From an uncultured Lachnospiraceae bacterium (GTDB lineage: Bacteria > Bacillota_A > Clostridia > Lachnospirales > Lachnospiraceae): a DNA stretch of 13,516 nucleotides. A model generated the notes under the pieces. That model made no database searches, was not told the DNA's origin, and saw only the letters and a program-made list of their open reading frames with translations. The position numbers were made by a program, and so were the translations under genes. The stretch lies in assembly GCA_902766415.1 (NCBI GenBank), contig CACXDR010000093.1, forward strand, positions 1 through 13,516, written 5' to 3'. Below, one piece after another: positions 1 through 7,180 of the stretch. How positions within the stretch are numbered: position 1 is the first letter of the stretch; every line of letters begins with the position of its first letter.

Positions 1-65
1 GCGGACACAAGGAGCCTGCGGTTCCGCAAAGAGATCGCGAGCTCCTGCTCAGGTGTCCAGTTCAT
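1..65 (-). CDS. addA: AddA, helicase-nuclease subunit, N-terminal fragment (runs off the window)
   Basis: The first 22 codons of addA are visible, in a different frame from addB and overlapping its last 17 bases. The translation begins MNWTPEQELAISLRNRRLLV, which is the characteristic AddA opening: a Q-motif-like WTPEQ segment followed by the N-R-x-L-L-V-S-A run that leads into the Walker A loop. The Walker A itself lies outside the window. A strong ribosome binding site (GGAGGAGG) lies 6 bases before the ATG, inside the addB coding sequence. The family is a UvrD-like 3'-5' helicase with a C-terminal nuclease that pairs with AddB to resect double-strand breaks for RecA loading. The assignment rests on 22 residues plus the addB-addA gene order, which is the usual order in Firmicutes. 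Confidence 0.9.
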   Translation of the reverse strand, partial: MNWTPEQELAISLRNRRLLVS

Positions 66-3000
66 TGTAGACCTCCTCCGGTTTCTTTTTCACGACCGTC
101 CTGTATTCATAGCCCCCGGTCTTTTTGTCAAAGCCGCACACGGCGGCATAGGGGCAGTACGCGCAGGCTGCCGCGCCGCCCTCCATGACAGGATGGGCGG
201 ACGCGCTTCCCTCGCGGATCGCCTCGCCGGCGCCGGCGACCATGCCGCGCACATGCTTTTTCATGGCGCCGAAGAGCTCCGTGGTCGCCGTGCTGTCTCC
301 CTTCAGGACCACGCCGTCCTTCGTTTTCACGGGAAGGATCTCCTGCGCCCTTTCGATGTCCGCCGAAAGATGCTCCGCGATCTCCGTGTTCACGTTGACA
401 AGTCCTGAGGGCATAAGGGCCTTCAGGGTGTTCTTCATGGCCCCGGCTTCATCCTCCGCCTCCGCGCGCTTTAAAAACGGGTCCGCGAGCGGCGCGTAGA
501 GGACAGCCGCCGGGATGATCTCCCTGCCCGGGAAGCGCCCGGAAAGGATCTCCTCCATGGCGTCAAGGTAAAGGATCAGCTGGATCTGGGTCCCGCTGAG
601 AAGCTTCCAGGGCTCCCATTTCGTGCTGCCGCTCTTGTAGTCGACGATCTTCAGAAGCATCCGGCCGTCATCCTCCGCGATATCCACGCGGTCCACCTTA
701 CCGCGGAGCCGCATGACGCTCCCGTCGGAAAGCACCGGGTTCATGGCCGTGAAGCCCTCGGCAAGCCCGAAGGACTGCTCGGCCGCGTAGGTCCGGAAAT
801 CTCCGCGGGACAGCTGCTCCGCCATGACGCGGACGCTCTTCCTGACGATCCGCCCGAGCTTCCGGATGATCCACCCGTTCCGGGCGGAATCGCTGTACAG
901 GCCGCTGCCGTCGCGCTTCACCGCCTCGTCCACGCACGCGTCCGCAAGGCTGTCACGCTCCGCGTCGTCCATGGCGGTGATGTCCCTGCCCTCCTCCGCC
1001 GCGCGCCTGAACAGGATCTCGAGGGCGCTGTGGACCAGGTTCCCGGTATCGTAGGCGTGCATCTCGAATTCCGCCTGCTCCTTCAGCCCGATCCCGTATT
1101 TCAGGAAATGGAGGCAGGGGCAGCGGTAATAGTCCTCGATCCGCGTCACGCTGCCGGAAAGGCTGCTCCCGTAAAGCGCCTCCGCGGCAGCCCTGCCGAT
1201 GCCCCCGCCGGTGTAGACGTAGGAGGCCGCCCGGACCAGGCGCTCAGCCTCCGGCCTTCTCTCCGGGTCCCGGCACCAGCCCGCGATCAGTTCAGGAAGG
1301 TCAGGCGCCCCCTCAGACGGCAGCGCGTTCCCGCTCCTTGCCTCCCTGAGCGCGCCAATCAGCGCGCGCTCCGCCTCCGCGGCGGAGTAATAGAAGACCG
1401 CCTTCTCCCTCTCCCCGTTCCCGTCCGGGAACAGGCCCGCGATGTGGTTCAGGATGCCGGACGGGCGCAGCGCCTTCCCCTCGCGGTCAAGCGCCGTGCA
1501 GGACACGATGAGCCGCTCCTCCGGCTGCGTCAGCATCCGGTAAAGGTAATACCGCTGCGTGTAGAGGTCCTCCTTCGCGGTCGGCGCGAGGACGATCCCT
1601 AAAGGCTTCAGCGCCTCCTTCTCCCGGTCCGTCAGGATGCAGCCCCCGGACTTGAGGAGCGGGAGCGCCCCGTCGTTTGCCCCGAGCAGGAACAGGACCT
1701 TCACCCTCCCGAGCCTTGAACGCGTCAGGTCGCCGACCGGGACGCGGTCGGCGAAGGCAGGGATCTGCCCCACGCGGATCTCGTTGAGCCCGGTATCGAG
1801 GATCCCGCGCATGTCGGTCCTCCCGAGCCGCTCCCCGCCGAGAAGCTCCTCCATATCCGTGAGGATCCGGAGGGTCTCCGGGAGGACCTCGGTGTACTCG
1901 CGGACATGCTCATCGTCCGATCCCGCGCGGTACTGCTCCTTCATGGCGGAGAGCGTCTCCTCCGCCCCGGTGCTTTCGATCAGTCCCTTCAGGGCGCGCA
2001 CCACGTCCGCGACCGCCGCTGTCCCGTCCTCCGAAAAGCAGAGGCGGAGCGGCTCAAGGAGGCCGAGGAGGTCGTCCTTGAAGCTGTTCAGCGCCTCCAT
2101 GTCCGTCCCCTTAAGATCCCGGGGAACGTACTCCCAGCGCGTAAAGAACTTCCTTTCCCCGCGGACGCCGCACTCCCGGATATAGCGGTCCGTGAAATAC
2201 ATGGTCTCCCTTTCCCCGGGGATCAGGCCGCATTTCATGAACCTCAGGAAGGACCGGTCGGAATAGCGGTCCGTCACGCAGCCCAGCGCCGACCGCAGAA
2301 GCTCGGGCAGCGGGTTCGCCGCGACGTCCAGGTTCCGGTCCTCGTAGAACGGGATCCCGCGGGAGCTGAACGCGCGCCGTATGCAGGGGCCGCTGCCGGG
2401 AAGGTCCGCGCAGATCACCGCAATGTCGCGGAAGCGCATCCCCTCCCGGCGCACGAGGCGCAGGATCTCCTCCGCCGTGCGTTCCGCCTCCCCGGAGGGG
2501 TCGGCCGCGGCTGTCACGAAGACATTGTCCTGCACGCCCTGATAGGCCGCGCCGTCGTAGCGCAGGAAATGCTTCTCGAAAAAGGCGAGCGCCGGGGCAT
2601 TCTTAAAGCGCGGCGTTTCCCGCAGAAAGACGTCCTTCCCCGCGGGGACGCCGTTCCCCGCGGCGGCCTCCCGGAGCTTCCGGACCATCTCCGCACTCAT
2701 GGAAAAAAGCGCCCCGCTGTCCGCCGCCGGGCGCTCCGGATCCGTCTCCGCCCCGCAGGTCACCGTGAAAAGGACGCTCCCGCAGGCCTTAAGAAGGGCC
2801 TCCACGAGCCGGTACTGCACCGGCGTAAACCCGGTGAAGCCGTCGAGGACGATGCCGGCGCCGCGGAGGAGCCGGCTCTCCGGGACCGCGTCCGCAAGAA
2901 GGTTCAGGACCTCCTCCGAGGGAAGGAACCGGTCCTCGATGTACCTGTCAAAGCCCTCGTAAAGAAGGGCGAGCTCGGAAAGCTTCTGCCTTAAGGGGAG

Positions 3001-3444
3001 CGCAAGGTCCGCCTGCGCCGCGTGCATGAGGTCCTCCGGCCTGATCCCGTACTGGTAGAACTCGGAGATCATGGATTTCACGTGCTCCGTGAAGCCGGCG
3101 CGCTTAAAGCGCCCCTGCCAGATGGTAAGGCTCCCCGCCCTGTCCGCCGCGACGCGCCGCAGGACCATCGCCTTCCCGGTGTCGTCCATGACCTCGGGGC
3201 TCCGGATGGAAAGCTCCGCGAAGACACGCCACGCGAGACGGTTGAAGCTCATGACCTCGACGTTCCCGGAGGCATGCCGCGGGTGGAGCATCAGAAGGCG
3301 CTTCTGCATAAGCATGCCGTACTGCTCGGGGACCAGGACGAAAAAATGCCGTCCCGGCTCCTCCATGGACGCCTTGATGATCCCGTTCAGGGCTTTTTCT
3401 GTCTTTCCGCTCCCGGACGGCCCGAACAGAAATGAATACGACAT
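49..3444 (-). CDS. addB: AddB, helicase-exonuclease subunit with an iron-sulfur nuclease domain
   Basis: This 1131-residue protein is close to the usual AddB length. Residues 8-15 are a Walker A motif (GPSGSGKT). The C-terminal RecB-like nuclease domain shows a VDRVD segment and the DYK catalytic motif at 935-937. Cysteines at 775 (in the YYRCPC segment), 1094, 1097 and 1103 (CxxC-x5-C) match the four-cysteine Fe-S staple of AddB. In the family, AddAB processes double-strand breaks. AddB carries the nuclease that cuts the 5'-ended strand and is the subunit that recognises Chi. I chose the ATG at 3444 because an AGGAG site lies 5 bases upstream; a TTG five codons further upstream overlaps that site. 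The gene ends inside the start of addA. An intrinsic terminator stands about 20 bases before the start codon. Confidence 0.96.
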   Translation of the reverse strand: MSYSFLFGPSGSGKTEKALNGIIKASMEEPGRHFFVLVPEQYGMLMQKRLLMLHPRHASGNVEVMSFNRLAWRVFAELSIRSPEVMDDTGKAMVLRRVAADRAGSLTIWQGRFKRAGFTEHVKSMISEFYQYGIRPEDLMHAAQADLALPLRQKLSELALLYEGFDRYIEDRFLPSEEVLNLLADAVPESRLLRGAGIVLDGFTGFTPVQYRLVEALLKACGSVLFTVTCGAETDPERPAADSGALFSMSAEMVRKLREAAAGNGVPAGKDVFLRETPRFKNAPALAFFEKHFLRYDGAAYQGVQDNVFVTAAADPSGEAERTAEEILRLVRREGMRFRDIAVICADLPGSGPCIRRAFSSRGIPFYEDRNLDVAANPLPELLRSALGCVTDRYSDRSFLRFMKCGLIPGERETMYFTDRYIRECGVRGERKFFTRWEYVPRDLKGTDMEALNSFKDDLLGLLEPLRLCFSEDGTAAVADVVRALKGLIESTGAEETLSAMKEQYRAGSDDEHVREYTEVLPETLRILTDMEELLGGERLGRTDMRGILDTGLNEIRVGQIPAFADRVPVGDLTRSRLGRVKVLFLLGANDGALPLLKSGGCILTDREKEALKPLGIVLAPTAKEDLYTQRYYLYRMLTQPEERLIVSCTALDREGKALRPSGILNHIAGLFPDGNGEREKAVFYYSAAEAERALIGALREARSGNALPSEGAPDLPELIAGWCRDPERRPEAERLVRAASYVYTGGGIGRAAAEALYGSSLSGSVTRIEDYYRCPCLHFLKYGIGLKEQAEFEMHAYDTGNLVHSALEILFRRAAEEGRDITAMDDAERDSLADACVDEAVKRDGSGLYSDSARNGWIIRKLGRIVRKSVRVMAEQLSRGDFRTYAAEQSFGLAEGFTAMNPVLSDGSVMRLRGKVDRVDIAEDDGRMLLKIVDYKSGSTKWEPWKLLSGTQIQLILYLDAMEEILSGRFPGREIIPAAVLYAPLADPFLKRAEAEDEAGAMKNTLKALMPSGLVNVNTEIAEHLSADIERAQEILPVKTKDGVVLKGDSTATTELFGAMKKHVRGMVAGAGEAIREGSASAHPVMEGGAAACAYCPYAAVCGFDKKTGGYEYRTVVKKKPEEVYNELDT

Positions 3445-3449
3445 ATGCG

Positions 3450-3468
3450 CTCCTTTCAAGAAAAAGGA
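3450..3468 (-). promoter_or_regulatory. Possible anti-Shine-Dalgarno hairpin before addB
   Basis: The bases UCCUUU at 3468-3463, part of the terminator 3' arm, can instead pair with AAAGGA at 3456-3451, which is most of the addB ribosome binding site. The loop is UUCUUG. This 6-bp hairpin and the terminator hairpin exclude each other. Regulation through this switch is an inference; only the complementarity is visible. Confidence 0.35.
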
Positions 3469-3486
3469 CCGCCGAAACGATCCTTT
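3463..3486 (-). terminator. Intrinsic terminator between the TPR lipoprotein gene and addB
   Basis: In the minus-strand RNA a 9-bp stem (AAAGGAUCG with CGGUCCUUU, one G-U pair) closes a 6-base loop UUUCGG. The run UUUUU overlaps its 3' end and is followed by CUUG. This is a standard intrinsic terminator shape. It lies only 18 bases before the addB ATG, so it ends the scpA operon, and it may also act as an attenuator for addB. Confidence 0.75.
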
Positions 3487-3547
3487 CCCGATAACAGTGG
3501 TTCAGTTGGTGCCCCTTCCGGCAGATCAGCCGGATCAGGCCGGCACT
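3487..3547 (-). promoter_or_regulatory. Structured spacer between the TPR lipoprotein gene and the addB terminator
   Basis: Just after the TAA at 3548 there is a nested inverted repeat. Outer arms are 3509-3513 and 3542-3546, and inner arms CCGGC/GCCGG are 3518-3522 and 3529-3533. A further GCCGGC at 3539-3544 could compete with one inner arm. There is no U-run after it, so it is not itself a terminator. I see no convincing sigma-A promoter here, although addB would need one or read-through from upstream. Confidence 0.35.
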
Positions 3548-4387
3548 TTAGTTCCCTCCGTCCACGCGCGTCCTTAAGAACGTGATCTCGTGGTCCATCT
3601 CCTCAGTCGTCCCGTACTCGGCGGCGACCGCCTCCATCTCGGTGAGCGCGGCAGCGTAATCGCCGAGATACTCATAGCAGACCGCGCGGTTGTAAAGCAA
3701 AGCGCGGCGGGTCTCCGCGATCTCCGCGGCCCGCTCCTCCGTAAGGCCCGCCTCTCCAAGCGCGGCGTCCGCAAGCGCGAGCCCTTCGCCGAACCTTGCG
3801 CAGGCATCCTCGTAGTCCCCGCTCTGGAAGCTCATGTTGCCGAGCCGCACCGCGAGGTCCGCTGTCATGCCGCGCTCCGCTGCCGCCTTGTCGTAGAGCT
3901 CTTTCGCCTTCTCCTTCAGCTCCTCGTTCCCGGAGGCGGACATGGCCTCCCCGATCGTAAACATGGCACGGATGTGCGCGTCCCCGGAGGCGCCGTTTCC
4001 GTCCGCCTCCTCATAGAGGGAGAGCGCCTCGTTGAGGTCTCCGCCGGCCTTCACGATACAGACCGCGCATAGGTCCAGGTATTCGTTCTTCCGCCCGTCG
4101 TCCGCGAGAAGCTCCTGGTAGCGCGCGTCCGCCGCCGCGTAGTCCCCGGAGCGCATGAGCGCCTCGGCAAGGTAGCGGCGGATATCCGTCTCCATGAAGC
4201 CGGGCTTCGACGTCCCGTAGTAGTCGAGCGCGTGCGAGAACTCCTCCGCCGCCTTCGAGGGATCGCCCGCGTTCAGGGCCTCGATCCCCGCGTCCCGGTA
4301 CTGCTCTATGGTCTTTCCTGTCTGGCCGCATCCTGAAAGCAGAAGGCAAAGCAAAAGGACGCAGGCCGTTTTAAGCGTTTTTCTCAT
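3548..4387 (-). CDS. TPR-repeat lipoprotein
   Basis: This 279-residue protein begins with a lipoprotein signal: MRK, a hydrophobic stretch from residue 8 to 17, then a lipobox LLSGC with the lipidated cysteine at 20. The rest is helical and fits tetratricopeptide repeats. Recognisable units lie at about 27-57, 71-95, 177-208 and 231-260, with the typical A/G spacing and GDY turns (81-83, 190-192, 242-244). It is likely anchored outside the membrane and used for protein-protein contacts; no enzymatic motif is visible. The start is the ATG at 4387, which overlaps the dUTPase stop in an ATGA arrangement. The reading frame is open further upstream, but a start there would put the signal peptide 53 residues inside the protein. 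It is the last gene of the scpA operon and ends before a terminator. Its partner is unknown. Confidence 0.85.
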   Translation of the reverse strand: MRKTLKTACVLLLCLLLSGCGQTGKTIEQYRDAGIEALNAGDPSKAAEEFSHALDYYGTSKPGFMETDIRRYLAEALMRSGDYAAADARYQELLADDGRKNEYLDLCAVCIVKAGGDLNEALSLYEEADGNGASGDAHIRAMFTIGEAMSASGNEELKEKAKELYDKAAAERGMTADLAVRLGNMSFQSGDYEDACARFGEGLALADAALGEAGLTEERAAEIAETRRALLYNRAVCYEYLGDYAAALTEMEAVAAEYGTTEEMDHEITFLRTRVDGGN

Positions 4388-4815
4388 TGGATCCCCGTAC
4401 TCCCGAAGCCCCCGCGGTCTCCTCCGCCGAGCTTCTCCACCTCCCGGAAAGAAATCTCCGGCTGGTGCTTCATGATCCTGAACTGGCAGATCCTGTCGTT
4501 CACGCGGATCACCGTATCCCGCACCGCGTAGGCCGGGAAGAACCACTGGTCGTTGTCTCCCGAATAGCTTTCGTCGATCACGCCCATGGAATTCGTCTGG
4601 AGGATCCCGAAGTTTTTGAAGGTCGAGCTCCTCGGTACCACGTGCGCCTCATATCCCGTCGGGAGGGCGATCGCCACCCCCAGGGGGATCAGCCGGAATT
4701 CACCGGCCTTCATATGGATCTCCTCCGCGGCGCGAAGGTCGATCCAGTCGGACTTCCCGGCAATATAGCAGAGCCGGTCGATGTCCGCGGAAAGGTATCT
4801 TATCTTAAGCTCCAT
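4384..4815 (-). CDS. dut: dUTP diphosphatase (dUTPase)
   Basis: This 143-residue protein carries the trimeric dUTPase motifs in order: motif I around SDWIDLRA (22-29), motif II PRSST (61-65), motif III GVIDESY (78-84), motif [10 protein letters not shown] (107-114) and the glycine-rich C-terminal motif V RGGFGSTG (134-141). It should hydrolyse dUTP to dUMP and pyrophosphate in the cytoplasm, keeping uracil out of DNA and feeding thymidylate synthesis. Motifs I and III depart slightly from textbook forms, with SDW in place of DAG and an inserted GDNDQWFFP after motif III. From memory this matches a clostridial subgroup. The ATG at 4815 has GGGGAGG 6 bases upstream and lies 11 bases inside the end of scpB. 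A longer start at 4845 has no such site. The stop overlaps the next gene by 4 bases. Confidence 0.92.
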   Translation of the reverse strand: MELKIRYLSADIDRLCYIAGKSDWIDLRAAEEIHMKAGEFRLIPLGVAIALPTGYEAHVVPRSSTFKNFGILQTNSMGVIDESYSGDNDQWFFPAYAVRDTVIRVNDRICQFRIMKHQPEISFREVEKLGGGDRGGFGSTGIQ

Positions 4816-5419
4816 CCTGTGCCTCCCCGTCGTTCTCACCCTCAAGGCCGAAGCGGTATTTGACCTCCTTCTCGACCTCCTCCGCGATCTCCGCCTCCTG
4901 GTCCGGCGTCACCTCCGGGAGGTCCTTCCTGGAATCCACCCCGAAACGCCGGAGGAACTCCTCCGTGGTAGCGAACAGGGCAGGCCTGCCGGGCGCGTCC
5001 AGCCGCCCCGCCTCATAGACCAGCCCGTATTCCACCAGCCTGTTCACCGCGTGGTCCGAGGACACGCCGCGGATCTTCGAGATCTCCGTCTTCGTGACCG
5101 GCTGCCGGTAGGCGATGATGGACAGGGTCTCCAGGACCACGCCGGACAGCGTCTGCTTTTTCGGGGTCTTCGCGACCCGGATCAGCGCCTCGTAGTAGTC
5201 CTTCCGCGTGCACATCTGCCAGCTTTTTTCAAGGCGGATGATCTGCATGCCGCGCTTCTCCGCGTCATACCGCTCCTTCAGCCGCTCCGCGGCCGCCTCC
5301 GCCTCCTCCTCGGTGCACTGGATGGCCGCCGCCAGCTCCCTGGTCTCCACGGACTTCCCCATGGTAAAAAGCACCGCCTCCGCGACGGCTTCCATCCTAA
5401 GAAGTTCTTCGTCTGTCAT
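4805..5419 (-). CDS. scpB: Segregation and condensation protein B
   Basis: This 204-residue protein is the expected size for ScpB. The N-terminal half holds a winged-helix unit with the [12 protein letters not shown] segment (residues 13-24). The central [20 protein letters not shown] stretch (about 88-107), followed by [19 protein letters not shown], is the second winged helix and a hallmark of the family. ScpB dimers bind ScpA and the Smc ATPase to form the bacterial condensin, which loads at the origin region and resolves sister chromosomes. The tail after about residue 170 is acidic and variable. The ATG overlaps the scpA stop by 4 bases (ATGA), with GGAGG 10 bases upstream, so translation is probably coupled to scpA. 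Confidence 0.96.
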   Translation of the reverse strand: MTDEELLRMEAVAEAVLFTMGKSVETRELAAAIQCTEEEAEAAAERLKERYDAEKRGMQIIRLEKSWQMCTRKDYYEALIRVAKTPKKQTLSGVVLETLSIIAYRQPVTKTEISKIRGVSSDHAVNRLVEYGLVYEAGRLDAPGRPALFATTEEFLRRFGVDSRKDLPEVTPDQEAEIAEEVEKEVKYRFGLEGENDGEAQDGA

Positions 5420-6219
5420 GCGTCAAAATCCTCCAGCGTGTCAAGATCCAGTTCCCGGTCGAACGCGTGCTCGTCCGCCTCGATGCGGATATCGTCAAAG
5501 AGCCGGTCCTGAACCGTCCTGATCTTTCCTGCCTTCATGAGCTCGAGCACCGCGAGGAAGGTGACGACCACCTCCGTCTTCGTGCTGCTCTTCTTCAGAA
5601 GGCTCCGGAACGAGAAGCTCCGGTGCTCCCTTGCGTATTCCATGAGGGACGCGAGCTTTTCCTTAAGGCTCACGGCCTCCCTTTTTATGGTGCCGAAGCG
5701 GCTCCTCTGCGGGTCGATCCTGTCCTCCCGGTGCCGCATGACCTCTTCAAAGATCTTCTGCAGCTTTAAAAGCGTCACGTCGCCGAAGAGCGCGTCCAGG
5801 TCCACCGGCGGGACGTACCCTGCCACCTCGTCCGGCAGGGACGGCTCCCTGTAGAGGACCCTTGCGGCGTCGAACTCCATATCCCTCAGCTCGACCGCCA
5901 TCAGCCGGTATTTCTTATGCTCAAGGAGGCGCTCCACGAGCTCTGCGCGCGGGTCCACCTCCTCCCCGGTCTCCTCGTCCACCTCCTTCGGAAGGAGCAT
6001 GCGCGCCTTGATGTCAAGCAGCGTCGCCGCCATCACGAGGAATTCCGAGACCAGGTCCAGGTCCTCCTTTTCCATGGAGGACACATACGCCATGTACTGT
6101 TCCGTGATCTCCGCGATCGGGATATCGTAGATATTGATCCTGTTTTTTTCGATCAGGTGGAGAAGGAGGTCCAGAGGACCCTCGAACTTCTCGAGCCTTA
6201 CGGAGAGTTCTTCCGCCAT
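5416..6219 (-). CDS. scpA: Segregation and condensation protein A (kleisin)
   Basis: This 267-residue protein has the classic ScpA N-terminus, with VRLEKFEGPLDLLLHLIEKN at residues 7-26, then a helical middle and a C-terminal winged-helix region that includes TEVVVTFLAVLELMKAGKI. ScpA is the kleisin that bridges the Smc heads and binds ScpB in the condensin complex. I chose the ATG at 6219, with GGGGG 5 bases upstream. An in-frame GTG at 6252 is ruled out if the promoter call is right, because transcription should start at about 6248, downstream of that codon. It is the first gene of a four-gene operon (scpA, scpB, dut, TPR lipoprotein). Confidence 0.96.
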   Translation of the reverse strand: MAEELSVRLEKFEGPLDLLLHLIEKNRINIYDIPIAEITEQYMAYVSSMEKEDLDLVSEFLVMAATLLDIKARMLLPKEVDEETGEEVDPRAELVERLLEHKKYRLMAVELRDMEFDAARVLYREPSLPDEVAGYVPPVDLDALFGDVTLLKLQKIFEEVMRHREDRIDPQRSRFGTIKREAVSLKEKLASLMEYAREHRSFSFRSLLKKSSTKTEVVVTFLAVLELMKAGKIRTVQDRLFDDIRIEADEHAFDRELDLDTLEDFDA

Positions 6220-6237
6220 AATGTCCCCCAGTCCGAT

Positions 6238-6272
6238 AAAGAAAGCCCGCACCGATTATATCGAATGCGGGC
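6238..6272 (-). terminator. Intrinsic terminator of the lipoprotein-dacF-phosphoesterase operon
   Basis: Arms GCCCGCA (6272-6266) and TGCGGGC (6251-6245) form a 7-bp GC-rich stem. An inner CGAT/ATCG extension continues the hairpin with one bulged base. It is followed by UUUCUUU. It begins 20 bases after the phosphoesterase stop codon. The U-run is interrupted by one C, so its strength is uncertain. Confidence 0.7.
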
Positions 6273-6283
6273 AGGTATGTAAA
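6255..6283 (-). promoter_or_regulatory. Sigma-A promoter of the scpA operon
   Basis: The minus strand reads TTTACA (6283-6278), a 17-base spacer, then a perfect TATAAT (6260-6255). This is a five-of-six -35 box, ideal spacing and a consensus -10 box. The predicted start point is near 6248, giving a leader of about 29 bases before the scpA ATG. The -10 box lies in the apical part of the terminator hairpin of the preceding operon. Confidence 0.85.
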
Positions 6284-6292
6284 CCGCGATTT

Positions 6293-7180
6293 CTAAATCT
6301 GCCGTTTTTCGGCAAGCTTCACCACTACCACTTGTGGTCGGTTGTTGATCCGGAGGTTGATGCTGTGCGTCCCGAGGCCCGGGCTCACGATCATGGCGCT
6401 GCCGCCCCGGACGTGCATCCCCGTGACCTCCCGCCTGAAAAACTGGTACTGCGGGGTCATGAGGCCGATCCCGCCGGGAAGCCGGATGGTCCCCCCGTGG
6501 AAGTGCCCCGCGAGGGAAAGGTCCGCGCCCCACGCGGACGCCGCGTCCAGGTACATGGGCGAATGGATCAGGAGGATCTGGAAATAGTCCCTTCTCGCCG
6601 GTCCGAGCCGGTCCTCAAGAAAGGAGGCCCGCATCTCCGGGACGCGGAACTTCGCGTACCACTCTTCCCCGAGGGTGATGCCGGAGATCCGGATGTGCTC
6701 TCCCAGCATGGCGGAGCAGTCGTTCACGACCCGCACGCCTGCGGAAAGAAGCTCCTCCATGTACTCGTCGTAGAGGTCCCCGTACCTTCCCCGGTCGCGG
6801 CCCAGCCTCGTCTCGTGGTTCCCGTCCGCTGCATAGACCGGCCATTCCGACGCAAGCTTCCGCATGAAGCGCGCCGCCTTCGTGATGTCCGCCGTGCGCT
6901 TCACCGTCATGATGTCCCCGCCGGTGAGCACCGCGTCCGGCTCCTCCGCGCGGATCACGGAAAAAAGGCGCGCGTTCTCCTCCCCGAAGGAAGCGTCGTG
7001 GAGATCCGAAAGGAAGACCAGCTTCCGCTCCTTGCCGAGGGGCTTCTCCGTAAAGACCGTGTAGCGCTGTACCGTCAGCGAGCGCCGTTCCATCGCGGAA
7101 TCGGCAAGCGCCGCGGCCGTCATGCCGGCCGCGGCTCCCGCGAGTGTCAGTATTCTTCCTGAGACCAGGTCACGCAACAA
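6293..7180 (-). CDS. Membrane-anchored calcineurin-like metallophosphoesterase
   Basis: This protein of about 295 residues has a short N-terminal hydrophobic segment (about 10-26), likely a signal anchor, then a complete set of metallophosphoesterase motifs. These are D59-x-H61 (SDLHD), GGD with D89, GNHE with N121-H122, H206 in LLIHSP, and the GHFHGG block with H226 and H228. These residues bind a two-metal centre that hydrolyses phosphate esters. The layout is like the YkuE/YaeI group of membrane-linked phosphoesterases; the substrate cannot be told. The start is TTG. GGGGAGG lies 6 bases before the TTG at 7180, and a second TTG follows directly. No ATG is suitably placed until residue 20. 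The start overlaps the dacF stop by 11 bases, so the two are probably coupled and may act together at the envelope. Confidence 0.9.
   Translation of the reverse strand: MLRDLVSGRILTLAGAAAGMTAAALADSAMERRSLTVQRYTVFTEKPLGKERKLVFLSDLHDASFGEENARLFSVIRAEEPDAVLTGGDIMTVKRTADITKAARFMRKLASEWPVYAADGNHETRLGRDRGRYGDLYDEYMEELLSAGVRVVNDCSAMLGEHIRISGITLGEEWYAKFRVPEMRASFLEDRLGPARRDYFQILLIHSPMYLDAASAWGADLSLAGHFHGGTIRLPGGIGLMTPQYQFFRREVTGMHVRGGSAMIVSPGLGTHSINLRINNRPQVVVVKLAEKRQI

Noticed and set aside
1906..2994. Long plus-strand reading frame (362 codons) opposite addB
   Set aside because: It is antisense to a clear addB, the product is Arg/Pro/Ala-rich with no recognisable motif, and no ribosome binding site precedes it. 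GC-rich genes routinely leave such open frames.
4388..4546. 53-residue N-terminal extension of the TPR lipoprotein
   Set aside because: It would bury the signal peptide inside the protein and runs antiframe through the conserved end of the dUTPase.
6134..7162. Plus-strand frame of 342 codons opposite scpA and the phosphoesterase
   Set aside because: It crosses the scpA promoter and terminator and is a shadow of the two conserved minus-strand genes.
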